Shown in pieces: positions 42,501 through 54,744 of a DNA stretch of 64,000 bases. Origin of the DNA: Aquila chrysaetos chrysaetos (lineage: Eukaryota; Chordata; Aves; Accipitriformes; Accipitridae); the NCBI RefSeq assembly GCF_900496995.4, contig NC_044029.1:1178001-1242000 (forward strand). The letters run 5' to 3'. The position numbers were made by a program, and so were the translations under genes. The first letter of the stretch is position 1. Every line of letters begins with the position of its first letter. The notes under the pieces were generated by a model. It had not been told where the DNA came from and searched no databases. It was given only the letters and a program-made list of their open reading frames with translations.

Positions 42501-43240
42501 TTACAGAAACTCACTGAGTGCAGCATACAAATGGAAGAGCTCATCTAAAAGGACTCCTTAAACACACCTTTGGGGATTTATCTGTTGTTGCTATACAGGC
42601 AAATTTTGTGACAGAATAATCAGCAGAGTGTACCAGAACTTGATTTCTGGCTATGTAGTAGTATTTCCACAATTCCATCTTTACAAAATGATCCTATGCT
42701 GGCTCATATTTAGGGTAATTATACTGCCTGAAAATACTGAACTTTCCCAGTCACTGTACCAGGAGGCAGCCGTTCTGCCTTCTTCCCAGTGAGCATCCCG
42801 GGATCAGATCCATCATATTTACACATGTTGTGATATTCTCCTTCTATTATACTGCTGCATTTTGTACAAGAGGACAAAAGGTCCTGTTATGTTTCTAAGG
42901 CATACGTTGATTTTCTTGAGAGGAATCACAGTCTTTTCACCTACTGCATCATGGGGATTCAAATGGAAGGAGGTAAGACAGATTCTTCTCAACCATTTCT
43001 AGTGAAACTCAAAATACCACAAAAGATGACTGAAGAGAAACATTTTTGATGAAAGGAAGAAAGATAACGCAATCTCAATAAGTGGGATAATTATTGCTTT
43101 GGTGTTCCTGCTGGCTAGGGAGACAACGGAAGGAGGGCCCAGTCTAGATGTTTTTCTTCCCTCCTTCCCACCCACAACCTTCTTTCTCTTGGGGGGTTCA
43201 GAGTGGTCCCAAGCATAATGAACCAAGTGACCATCCCATG
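39570..43240. other. Gene-free DNA between ART4 and the Gla gene
   Basis: No recognised gene. It probably includes the ART4 upstream region at the left and the 3' untranslated part of the Gla gene at the right, whose poly(A) signal I could not fix (AATAAA candidates on the minus strand near 42316 and 41956). Two consecutive minus-strand open frames at 40248-40832 share a frame but have no known motif. Confidence 0.45.
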
Positions 43241-43241
43241 T

Positions 43242-46200
43242 TCAGTATCTCCTGAAGAAATGGTTGTAGGCCATGGAAAATCCTATTTGGTCAGAGAGAT
43301 AGTCACAGGGCGGGTAGTTTTCACAACGCTCGTGCATCTGCTCCATTGGATTTCTGTAATGCTCAGAGTACCTGGAGTAGACAAAGAGAGAGATGCCATT
43401 CTGCAGATTCAGTTGGTGCGGCTGGAGAGGTTTCACACCCGTGACACTAACATGAGAAGAGTGATTCCCCAGGGTGCCCCAACAGGGGACTTCTCATGGT
43501 AAGTTAAACATCTACTTACGTGGGAATAGACTGCTTGATTAATGCTGGGAAAAGTTGGAACTGAACCCACCTTAAAACAATTGCTCTTGAGGTTTTATCA
43601 TCGAAAGAGACCACAGAAGCAGTTAGTGCTGGGGGTTTTTGTCCCCAGTCTCATTCCCCAACTACCTAATAATCTTCATTGTTGTTGTTATTTATTATTT
43701 ATTTATTTATTACCTGGTTACCTTTATTTGCTCCCAGTTTCTGTTCACTCTCCTGCCAGCCACTACTTTGCTTTAGCTTAAGGAGTTTTCTCTAATCATC
43801 TTCACTTCTGTTGTTGACCACAATACTGTCCCCACTCAGCTTTTCTTTTGCAAGGCTAAGCAAGCCCAAATCTTTTAGTCCCAGCTATACGCTCTGGATG
43901 CCCTTCTCAGCTCCTGTCCCAGGTTTGGTTAATCTTCCCTGATGATTGTATACAATGCTACAGGAGAAGTCCCACTGGTATCTCATTAATTGTTATTTTA
44001 TTTTTGTACGGTATATACCCTGCAGCACCCTTGAATTCCATTTGTTGCATCCATATTTCCAGACTAACCTTACCTCACAATCAAATAATACCCTGAGCTG
44101 TCTGCCTACCTCAGTCCTTCCTGATTAATGCTTATAGCAGAAGCTACTTTTATGATGCCTCACCTGTAAGGGGGTAGTCAGTACAGCCAGTACAGTTGCT
44201 ACTACTGACTTTCATCTTGGTTTTAATCACTGCAGGTTTCAACATTACCCAGTTCCTCTGCTACAATATTCTGATCCTCTCTTCCAGAGATGGGGCATCC
44301 CAATCTTCTATTATCTAAAAAACAATATTACCCTTCCAGTCCAAAGGTGGATTGAACAAAAATTCTTTTTTGCACAGACCTACATGAGACATTGGCTTAA
44401 CAACCTGTTCCAGGAAATATATGAAGAACATTCTTGGATGACCTCAAATTTCTCCAAATGTTTATAGCTAGGATTTCTCCAAATCTTTGTGCCTAGGACT
44501 TCTGCACAAATGGATGTAGGATCTACAGCTTCAGAAAGAACAGCCATTCTGACCAACCCTCATCCCTGCAACAGAGCTCTGCTTCCTTTTTAGGGAGCCA
44601 GAGGCAATGACCAAGGCTCTGTGATGCTCATTATCCTGGAAACTGGCTCTGATGACCCTACAGGTTAGAGCGGCTTCTAACTTGATTCCTGGTGTCCCCA
44701 TGGCTAGCCCAGACAGCTAATACTGTCTTCCTGCCTGGGAGGAATATCAGAGTCCAGCTATGAGCTCTCGAAAGGATATTTATGAAAAAAGAACTATTTG
44801 TCTATCATTAAGTGTCTCCTACAGCCTTTTTGCTTCAACAGGTGAAGGTAATAACATAGATGTACAACAAATTAATGCCTTGTCATGCCCTCTTGCCTTC
44901 CCACCCCCTCTCCAGAACAGGTCCAGAGTCCAGCTCTCAGCCTGACTCGTGAGTTGTTACCATTCATACAGGCTGGATCTCTTCTGCCTCTTCACAAAGG
45001 CATTGGCAACTTCTTTTGTAATCTTGATGCCTACCAAGAGAGGACACAGCAGGTTAGAGCTACAGGGCCATGGCCTGTGAAAAACAGAGACCAGTCTAAC
45101 CTCTGGAAATGGACAGTCTACTCTCTCTACTAGCAGATGGCTGCCACGAACCATCCTAATTGCCCATTCATCTCTCCCCACCCCACTGTCCACTCAAAGC
45201 CCAGCAGCTGGGCTCCCTCCTCACTCCAACCTGCACATCCACGTAGAGCAAGGGCTCTTCAGTCATAAGCTCCATTCCCTTATCACACAGCATGATCTGA
45301 GTCCACAGCAAATGTGCAGAAGGCAAAGTCATGACAGCATAAAATATGAATAAGGAGAAAATGAAGGGAATGGCACCCTCTCTCCCCAGCCTGCTTAACT
45401 TCAGACTCTTGGCTTCCTTTCTATATTTTGACTTAGTTGGAGAGTGATGTGGGATACCAGCCACCAGGCCTTAAAATTGCCTCTAATGAACCATAAGCAA
45501 CAGGCGGTACATGAAAACACTGATGCTCACATGTGCAGAGTTCCATGAAAGGTGAAGGGTATAAAATAATGCCAGTAAACATCTCCCAGGGAGAAATACA
45601 CCCAGGAGGTGCAAAGGTCCTGGTGTTCAGGACTTGGAGAACATGAGAGGTTTTTCTGCCATGACAGCATCGGCCCCTGCTCTCCACTAACACACCGTGT
45701 CAGCGCAGTTGCTTAATTGCTCCCTTGGATTTGTGGTTGTGCAAACACTGGGGTGCTGCGGAGCACCCCACAAACAGCAGGCAGAGCCACTTCGCTCCCT
45801 GTCCCCGTCCCGGGTTCGGCACAGGCTCGCTCCGTGGGACGGACCCGCACCAGCCGAGGTGTGCACAGATGCCGGCACACCAGCAACACGGGCAGCTGCG
45901 CACCAATACACAAAGAAGTTTCTAAGACTGCTGTCTGTGGGGAGACGGTGGGGTTTGTGCCCTTCCCTCGTCATCGTGGGGTGTCTGACTGTGTTTCTGT
46001 TTGGCAGGTGAGAGGTGCCCCCTCTCTAGCAAGCTGGGGTTTAGTCCGGATCAAAATACCGACTACACAGAAACTGCCAGTTCATGAGCTGTCAGAAATC
46101 AGCACCTTTCCCTGAACACTCTTTTTTTTTTTCTCTTTCCCAATCTGTGTTTGTATTGGCTCACTGGAGAAATACCAGCTTTCATGCTCCTCAGCAGCAA

Positions 46201-48863
46201 TGTTATCCTTTAAGGTGTGAGAAGGAGAGACAGGGGAGAACGAAAGGGATTTTCCGTACAGATTTCTGCCAGGATCAGCTTCCTGCAAAAGCTGTGGACA
46301 TCCCAAAGTGTGTACAAATCCCCGTGTCCCAGGCGACCTGACAGGAGGGACTGCAGCCCTCAGGAGCAGCCAAGGCAGGCGCTTGCTTTCAGGCCCTCCA
46401 GGTTGTGGGATTTGGCAGGGATGTCACGTCCTGTTGCCGTGCGGCACCAAACCTTTCTGCTCTGTGATCCTGCACACAAGAATCACTGCTCAGCAGATAA
46501 AAAAGACCCGTGCCTGGAGGCCCTGGGGCACATTCTGCTCTCTGAACAGTCTGGGCACGCAGCAGTCACTTTGGATAGCTCTCTGAGACCAGCTCAGAGG
46601 AGCAAGGAGACCGGCCGTGGTGCTCCACACAAATCACCCTGTTTCACAGAGGGCAGAGGCATCCAGCTGCCAATAACCTGCAGGGCTCATGTCTTGCCTG
46701 GAGGCTGCTGGAGGGTTGTGGAGGTGCAGGCTATGGCAGTAGCGCGCCCGGAGCGATGCGAGGCTGCGGGTGCAGGGAGGCTGACCTCCGCGGTGCCTCC
46801 GACCCCGTGGCTGTGAAAAGCAGCCCCTCTGTTTGCCGCAGGTGCTCCTGCAGCACCGAGGGAGCAAAAAGGGAGCAGCATGGTTCTTGTTCACCCCTCG
46901 AACGTGGCAAAGGGGAGAAAGGAGGCAGATGCGGAAGAATGGAGCTGAGCGTCAGTCACTGCGATATACTCACTGGCAGCGCTGGGAGATCCTGAGGGGT
47001 CTTTGGGATCTGGAAGACAGACAGAAAGGAGCTGGGTTGTGAGTCCTCCTCCTCTGCTCCACTCTGTAACTGAATCCCTCTGCCTACTGCCTGCGTCCAG
47101 CTCCCCACACTTTCCCAGAAAGTCTGTTCCTCCCAAAAAGGGTTTTATTAACACCTACCATTTAGAGATAGACTTCACTGCCACAGCAGAATTCGCCTAT
47201 TATGCCTGGACTTGTTTCATTTCAACTTCTTCTGAGACAGATTAGATAAGACAATAAACATATAACCACCGTGGAAGCTGGAGGAAGACCTTCCTCCTTC
47301 TCCCTCCCCACCCTTGCTAACAGCAGGGACAGCTAGAGCTATGGGACCATTTGAGCAAAATCCCAAATTTGGGGAGAACCTGAAGATACCTGAGCATCTC
47401 TTCTATCTTTGGAAAGTGAGGTTTCCTTAGCTCTGGGGAGAAATCACAACCCATTGATAGGGAAGAGAAATAGGGCCAAAAATTAGGAACTACTCTGTCC
47501 TCTCAGCTTTCTGGCTCAGGGTTGAGGTACCTGGCTCACCAGCCCTCCCAAGAGGAATTTACACACTGTATTTCTGTGTGTATTTCTTAATCCTTAATGC
47601 TCCCTGCACACACCCAAGGAAAGCATCCTCTAAGAGAAATGGAAGGTCTCCTAATCTTGGCTCTCCCACACTGCCCTATTTCACATTTTTTTTCTTCCAC
47701 TCTTTCACCATACTTTTTTTCAACAGTGTCAGTTCCACCCAAGTCGCCAGGTATTTGGCATAAGTGTATTTATGGGCGGAAAGAGGACTCCAGAGACCAA
47801 AAAAATAGCAACCGTGCTTAAACAAAACTTTGTGTGAAAAGGGTTGTGTGTAGTTCTATTTTTAAGCAATGTATACATTTCTTGGATTAAAAAAAAAAAA
47901 AAAAAAAAAAGGAAAATTAGAAGTTACTCCAAGGCCATTAAGCATTCTGAAACATAATAATGACTCAAAAAAAAGCAGATATATACTCAAGAGTGAAAAA
48001 GTAAGAAAAAGACTGACAGAAGGAAAACACTGATTAAACAAAACATATTTGACAGTATTGAATAATGACATACCTGATGCCAAGGACTGAACAAAATTTA
48101 GCTCTGGATGAGATAATACAGGAAAAGACAGAGCTCTCTCCTGCTCAGCTTCTCTTTTCCTGCTTTAAAGGGAAAACACTTGTTTTTCTGATCTTCCCCC
48201 CCTTCCCTCTCTCTTCATCAATGATAGAGCTGCCACTACATGATCTCTTCATCACGAAGTCACCATCGCTAAACCACCTTCAAATGTGACGTGCTCTTAT
48301 TTCAGTGGGACAACTCCCTTTTTTTTAACCACCAATAGAAGGCTTTTTTTCCTCCAGAAGTTCTCCACATCCCACATTTCCCTGCAGGTGAAGGCTTGAC
48401 TGGGTGCCTGTCTCTCTGATCCTACAGCACTCCAGGGCTGGCAGGCACAAAATCCCTCTCCCTGTGGCCGACACAAACCTGCCTGCAGCTCAACCCTCTT
48501 ACTCAAAAGTGAGCACCCAGCATACCTTTGCCAGTTCACCTAAATGCTAAACCGGTTTAATACTTAAACACATTAAAATATTTGAATTCTCTGCTGCAAT
48601 TCAGTGGTGCAACTCGGGGGGGGGGGGTTGGCCAGAGGAAGCAAGTGCCCAGCAAGACATGAGGCAGTTTATCCCCACTGTGCAATGACCGGCGGTGTTC
48701 CTCCTCCTCCCGAAGCTGTGCGTCTCTCCCAGACTGAAGGGAGGCTGGCGGCAAGCTGCAGGGCTGAGCACCGCTCCCGCGAAGACGTCCCCTTACCTTT
48801 CCCACAGGAGCAGAGCGCTGCCAGGGCCAGAGTCACCATCAGCGCTGCCAGCAGACTCCTCAT
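43242..48863 (-). CDS. Osteocalcin-like vitamin K-dependent Gla protein, tandem to MGP
   Basis: Predicted secreted protein of 100 residues from four exons: 48863-48797, 47009-46974, 45030-44961 and 43371-43242. All introns are GT-AG with phases 1, 1 and 2, as in MGP and osteocalcin; exon 3 is 70 bases, as I recall for human BGLAP. A signal peptide (MRSLLAALMVTLALAALCSC) leads to a short propeptide with ANAF, which resembles the carboxylase-docking motif, and a furin-type RQKR at 49-52. The mature 48 residues begin SSLYEW, like human YLYQW. Glu68, Glu72 and Glu75 with Cys74 and Cys80 have exactly the spacing of the osteocalcin Gla residues 17, 21 and 24 and its disulfide. CDYLSDQIGF then matches osteocalcin helices. 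The end is FFRRY rather than the FYGPV of chicken osteocalcin. It probably binds calcium or mineral. Intact; function inferred. Confidence 0.88.
44448..44497. repeat. Imperfect tandem duplication of 25 bases
   Basis: Units at 44448-44472 and 44473-44497 both start ATTTCTCCAAAT and end CTAGG. It lies in intron 3 of the Gla gene and has no evident function. Confidence 0.7.
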
Positions 48864-48956
48864 GTCTTCTTTGGCTGCCCTGGTCTCCCTAACCTCAGAG
48901 CTTTCCTGGAGGTTACTGAAGTTCTCCAGAGCTTGCTTTCGGGCAGTGGTTTATAT
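48864..48956 (-). promoter_or_regulatory. TATA promoter and 5' leader of the osteocalcin-like gene
   Basis: ATATAAA on the minus strand (48956-48950) lies about 90 bases before the start codon. A transcription start near 48925 would give a leader of about 60 bases with no intron. A TATA box this close to the first coding exon is typical of tissue-restricted skeletal genes such as osteocalcin. Confidence 0.65.
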
Positions 48957-48999
48957 CCTGTGATCGCCTGGAGAGATCGGGGCTCTGGCTTGTGCTCCT

Positions 49000-51600
49000 G
49001 TGTCTGAGCTCCAAAACAAAGCCCGTCCTTTGGGCCAGGAGATGTTGGGTCCTGGCAGGCATTTTCACATCCATCTCAGGACTTGTGGCATTTCCAGAAG
49101 ATTTTACATGAGGTTTTGAATGGGAGTGGTGAAGAAAAACAACTGGATTAAAAAATCAGTTTTATTATGAACATGAAAGTCATTCAGCTTCATGCCAGAA
49201 AGCCAGGGGAGAGACTAGCACACCCTGAAGCAGAGCAGCTCTTTTCATGTGTGGAGCTCTCTCGTGAGGAAAAGCAAATGAGACGGAACCCAGTGGTGAC
49301 CCTTCCCCCCAACCTAACACATTCCCCTGAAGGTAAAGAAACCTATAAAACAATTTGCGTAGGGCAAACACACGGTAGATTTTTGCTTCAGGCAGTTTCA
49401 CCAAACCACTTCGGAGAGCTGAGATTTTTATACTGTTGGGGACTTTGGTAGTTAGTTTGAGGGAGGGTCTTTCTTCTTTCTTCCTGGAAATATTCCTAGT
49501 TTGGAAGCTTTAGTTTGGCTTCTGCTGTCAAAAAATCAAATAAACCTTTGGACTCCAAAAGTGTTTTATTCTTCAGGACTTGGGTGGCATACTTGGTATG
49601 TCAAGAGCCCTGCATGGGCTCTTCTACAGCCTATCGACCAACAACCCCACACTCCCCAAACCCACCATCCAAGTTCCCAAAGCCATGTCCCACAAACAGC
49701 ATATGGGTCACATCTTCCTCCACCTCACATCCAGTGCTCGTCAGCCCCGCATGCAGGGGACATGTCCAAGGGTTACAAAATAAAGCCTAAAAGGGCAGTC
49801 AGAGCCATTAGGGATTTTGCCAATCCTTAGAAACACTGTCTTTTAGCTTAGAGAAATTTCAGCATTGGGGGGGGGGGGGGGGGGAGTTTAACTTTTCTAC
49901 AGTCCAGGAAAGACTGAATATACATACTAACAACTTCCAGCGAAAGTATCTTAAAGAGCAACAGTTTAAAAATAAATAAATATCTAAAAATAATAGGTAT
50001 TCTAGGAAAGTTATGCTTCCAAAAGAATACTTGAAAGAATATAAATATACAATTCTAGTAATCCAAACAGCTTTACTTCTCTTCCTAACTTTTCTCAAGC
50101 TTTCTAACCAGCACGTAGTCTCTTAAACATGTTTGGTTATTGCTTACACTAATGAAATCCCACACAAATCTCTGGTATTATTCATTATTTATACTGGTAA
50201 ACTGGAGGTTGGCACCGCGAGATATTTCTGGACACAGACCCGGACAACACTAACCCTGTGCCTTCTGTTTTGGTAATGTCACAGTGTCAAGTCAAACCCA
50301 AACACTGCAGACTTGTTGACTTTAGGGTACGAAAGTTTTGCTCCGGTTGGTAATCATAAGATCCACCTACTTGGGAACATGCAGAACAAGCGTGGGTGCA
50401 AATACACCTAATCCATATGGCTTTTTTCCCTTAAACCCATTTATCTCTGACTTTTTCCTTTGGACAAAGCTTTAGCAACTGTCAAGGTGGAGTTTCCTAT
50501 CAATCAGAATTGTTTTCAATAAATAAATCATATTTCTTTCCAAAAGTTCAACTTCCAAGCTGGCAAAGCCTTGAAGCATATTTTGGAGGAAGATGCATGT
50601 TTATAACGTGACAGGTAGATTTGGCTCTAGACTTAATTTCACAGATTAGTCAACAATTTAATACTTTATACCTCATAGCCTTTGATAGCGTGCCATGCAT
50701 CTTTCCCACTTCTATAATTTGCAGGTGCCTGCGGAAGCCTGGAGATGCGAATATTGAAACCAGCCATGCTGAGCTGAGACAGAAGATGTTACGTCTCCCT
50801 ACACACTCCACAGCAAGGAGTGTCCGAGCTGCTGTGGCTGCTGACCAGCCCAGAGCAGCACTGAATTCTCTGCTGCCTCTTGACCTGGGGACAGGCTCTG
50901 CGAGGTGCCCTGGGGCTGGTGACAATGCTCAGCAACCTGTGCACGGGGTCAGGCCACATCTTGGTTTCAAATGAGTTATGAACAGTAAACCGAAATTGTT
51001 CTAGGTGAACAAAGTTGGGCTTGACCCCAAACACTGGGTTTCTTTGATTTGTTTATGTACCACTTCGAGCCCCTCTTCACCTTTGGTTTCTGCAGCTTTC
51101 TAGCACTAACCAGAATCATTCCAGGTGGAAGTAAGGGCATGAAAGGGGATTCCAAAAGGAAATGTGTGTAAAGTCTATACCACACACTCCTTTCTACAGG
51201 AGCACCCTGCATCAAGGCCTGAGGGTAGCTGGATACACAAGATGCAATTTACAGGCTTTTTCTGTCACTAACTCTTCCCCTAACTTTGTTTTTAAGATTA
51301 AAACAGCACCTTCTGAATTTTGTTTCCCCAGCTGAGGAAAGATTATAGATTTAATTTTCAAAAAGTGCATCTCACCCTGCCTTCTGAACACCACACCATT
51401 TTAAGATGTCTTAACACTGGGAACTGAAATTTGCCAGTGACCTCTAAAAGAAGCCACTTGTACAGCCTACAACAAAAACACTGTAGATCCTTTCAAACTC
51501 GTGTGATTGCAAGGTAGTGACTTTTTTCCATAATCCGCATCAGATTCTATGATAAACTCAGCTTCTTCGTGGAAAATTGCACACACACAAAATACTGTAA
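49000..51600. other. Spacer between MGP and the osteocalcin-like gene
   Basis: No gene recognised. It contains the upstream region of the osteocalcin-like gene at the left, a G18 run at 49867-49884 and an AT-rich part near 49920-50060. It ends near the MGP poly(A) site. The two Gla genes are thus about 3 kb apart, head to tail. Confidence 0.5.
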
Positions 51601-51629
51601 CTGATGAGAAGATAGTATCAAACCAGCAA

Positions 51630-51635
51630 TTTATT
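51630..51635 (-). other. MGP polyadenylation signal
   Basis: AATAAA on the minus strand about 215 bases past the MGP stop codon, giving a short 3' untranslated region typical of MGP. Confidence 0.75.
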
Positions 51636-51849
51636 GTGTAGTAAACACCCACATCCTGAACTCTCTCTTATCTCTACTATATCAGCTCAGCGCTAATTAA
51701 CACACTGTAGGAATCCATGGCTATATGGGAGAGAAGCAGCAGGCAGGATAACATACAAGGACATAAGCAACTGAATATGTTTCAGAGCCATTGCATTTTT
51801 TGGGAGGATACCCTGGGCTCCAGCCCCCAGGGCAGGGACAGGTCATGCT

Positions 51850-54655
51850 TTACTTAGTCCTCCTCCTCCCCATATCGTGCCTATAAGCAGCAGCATAGCC
51901 ATGTTGCAAATTGTACAGTTTGCAGGGGTAGTAGTCCTCGCAGTTCTCCCTCTGATGTTCCCGGGCCGCCTTATGACGCTCCCTGATCCTGCAAAAGTAG
52001 GAGAGATGATGGGTAAGTGCTGTCATCTTAAATATCTGTCTATGGCCCCTTCCTGCCCCACAACCCCCCACCAGGATTAAGGGTCCATCACCAGATTCTG
52101 TCATCCAGCTACAAGATCTTGGCACACCAACTTCTGTGTTCACCGCACCCAGGGGAGCAATGTGACTACAGCAGGAACATTTTGCCTCCTCAGGTCTGAG
52201 GACTAGAACAAGATCTCAAACTGAGCTTCCTTTCTGGCCATCCCACACTGATGCCCTCTCCTTCTGTTGGCATTTCCTTCAGAAAAATTAAGCAGAGCCC
52301 TCCCAGCACGTGACATGTCCTCAAACGCAAGGACTCGCTCTGTGCTGTCCAAGTTCTGGCTTCTCACAGGGTTGGGGACTTCACGGGCACCTCACATTGA
52401 GAGAGGGACCGAGACTTCTCAGAAGTCACCATGGCTGCCACCCCTGGTACCAGCCTGTGCGTGGCAAGGAGGGACCTCTCCCACTCCCACCCTCGGCGTC
52501 CTGAGGCCACAACATACCTCTCCTGAAAGATGGCTCTTAGCCTTGCATCAGGTTGCATGAAGTCATTAGCTCTGCGCCTGTTGATGAAGGGATCTGAGAA
52601 GGCAAGGGGTTGTTCAGAGTAGATAGACACTTTTTCAAGGCCAAGTTTCAACAAAAGCTAGCTTCCGCATTTATAACAGCCTCCTCGTCTGCCCTCCCAC
52701 ACACAGTGAAAACCAGGACCTTTTAACATTCCCTGCTGTCCACCCCGCTGGTTCATGCACAGGCTCTCCCTCAGGCTTGCACAGCCTGTACAAAGTGTAC
52801 ATGCTGCTCTAGCTTTGCTGTTACTCAAACCACCCGGGGTAAAGCTACCGTGATTTTGCTGCCGCAGCCCCTCTGCATGAGTGGAGCTTGGCCAAGAGAT
52901 AGATGCCAAGCTGCGCAGGCCACGGGAGGTCTGGGCATGCTCAGCAGAATTAGCAGAATACTGAAATTATAGGTAAAACCAGGGAGGGCCTCAATAAGTC
53001 TATCTGTCTCCAAGGTTAGGCAGTCACTGAGCAGTCTGTGTGGCAGTTTTGGACTGAGGTGCCTGAAGGTCCCTTCTGTCCTTTTTGAGAAACATCACAG
53101 TCCTATTGCAGAGTTCAGGAGTCTGTGGATGTCTTTGGCATTGGCTCGCACATGTGCCTTTGTGCTTCTGACTAGCTGCTTGTGAAGTCCCTCTCCCTAT
53201 GGTCTAATTTCTTTTTAGTTTCAAACCATCTGTTCTCTAACCTCTCCAGGTTATTGCTTCCGTGGTGAGACCCTCCACCCTTTCCTGCTTCTCCTGTGAC
53301 ACTAACTCTCTCTTCCAGACCAAGGATCCCTCCTGCCCACACATCCCACCTGCTTCTTCCAAGTAAGGCTCTCCCTGTCCTTGGGGAAGTACAAATCATG
53401 TCACTGGCTTCTGCAGTAACTCTTTCTGTGCTCACAGAGCTTTTTGAGCAATGTCTTTTTTAGTGCCACTTGACCTGTTTTAGGTGAATGCAGCAGGGAT
53501 CTAAGTTCATGATTCTTTGTTTTCCAGTTCCCATTATACTCTTTGCAAAACAAATTGGTATGCACTTGTGCCCGAACATGTGAAGTTTTTTTTTTTTAAC
53601 TCTCTTCCTATTCATCCTGCAACTCCATCACCCACTAAATTAAATTTCCCTGGTCTGAGTGGTTCTGCCTATTTACTCTCCACAGTCAAGTACAAGGAAA
53701 TGGTCTTGGAGATGTCTGTAGCACACTTCAAATTCAAGAAAATAGTAAAGCAGTCTCTTACTGAGATACTCATGGGATTCGATGCTCTCATGGGACTCTG
53801 GGGAAAGAAAGAGTAAAACGTGGTAAGACACTGTATTGATGGGATTCACAGACTTTCACACACCACAGATCAATAGAAAATGCACACAGAAAGCAGAGAA
53901 GCCAGGTTTTAAGGCACCTGTTTAAAAGGAAGAGAAAGGGATCAGTGGCATGACCTAGCATTTATATGAGGAGTTCAGGGTGTTCAAGAGTTTAGAATGA
54001 AGCAACCTGGTATCTTAGCCAGGACTTCAAGGCTTGTGCTTGGTCTTCCAGTGTCTGATTCTCAAGCACAATTCCTCACCTTCATGTTCCTGACACTACA
54101 GTGGATATGATACCTCGTACCTTCAAAGCCTGCATGTGTGCTTAGGGAATGGATTAGCACAGTGAGATGTGTTTGACTCTTGCTGTTTCATATAGCATCT
54201 TAATTCCCACAGTATGGAACTGTGTGCCTAACAAGAAAAGGGAGCTGATATTCCTAACTCTTACTTGTTAATGGGGAGATTTCTCTTTCTCCTTTTGTAA
54301 TAAGAACTCTTATTGTAGTCCAGACAACAGTCCAGAAAGAGGAGCAGCCTGAGAGGTGAGCTGGAACAGAGAGGAAGGGGCTGAAGCATCCTGGACCACA
54401 AATCACAATGACTGAAGCTGCCAGCTCTAGAGCAGGACTAGGAGGGTCTGATGCAAGGGCAAAAGCAGGCAAGAGATCAAGTTAAGGGGAAAGAAGACAC
54501 AAAGCCACAAAGCTGAATAAAAAACATCTGAACAGACCCAAAAATGTCTGCAGGTTTGGAGGTATCTCTCTACCAAGTAAAAAAGGTCACCTACCATAGC
54601 AAGTAGCAGCCATCACGAAGACAGCCAGGACCATAAGGATGATGAGAGTGCGCAT
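51850..54655 (-). CDS. MGP: Matrix Gla protein
   Basis: MGP is a secreted vitamin K-dependent inhibitor of soft-tissue calcification that also binds BMPs. Coding exons are 54655-54595, 53797-53762, 52593-52518 and 51988-51850, with phases 1, 1 and 2, and encode 103 residues, the human length. The signal peptide is [29 protein letters not shown] holds the first Gla site and the Ser residues phosphorylated in the family. [12 protein letters not shown] carries the ANxF carboxylase-docking motif. The Gla core [22 protein letters not shown] has the disulfide Cys74-Cys80. The five Glu that are carboxylated in human (2, 37, 41, 48, 52 of the mature chain) correspond to Glu21, 57, 61, 68 and 72, all present. 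The basic end is RRRTK. It lies upstream of the osteocalcin-like gene on the same strand. Intact. Confidence 0.97.
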
Positions 54656-54744
54656 TGTGCCAGTGCAGGGAGGAATCTCTCACTCTGTCTCTCTTGCTGT
54701 GTCTCGCTCTCTTCCTACTGAGGGCAGCTGGAGATCCTGGGCCG

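Noticed and set aside
46217-46816. Plus-strand open frame of 199 codons
   Set aside because: It lies antisense in an intron of the osteocalcin-like gene and has no recognisable features.
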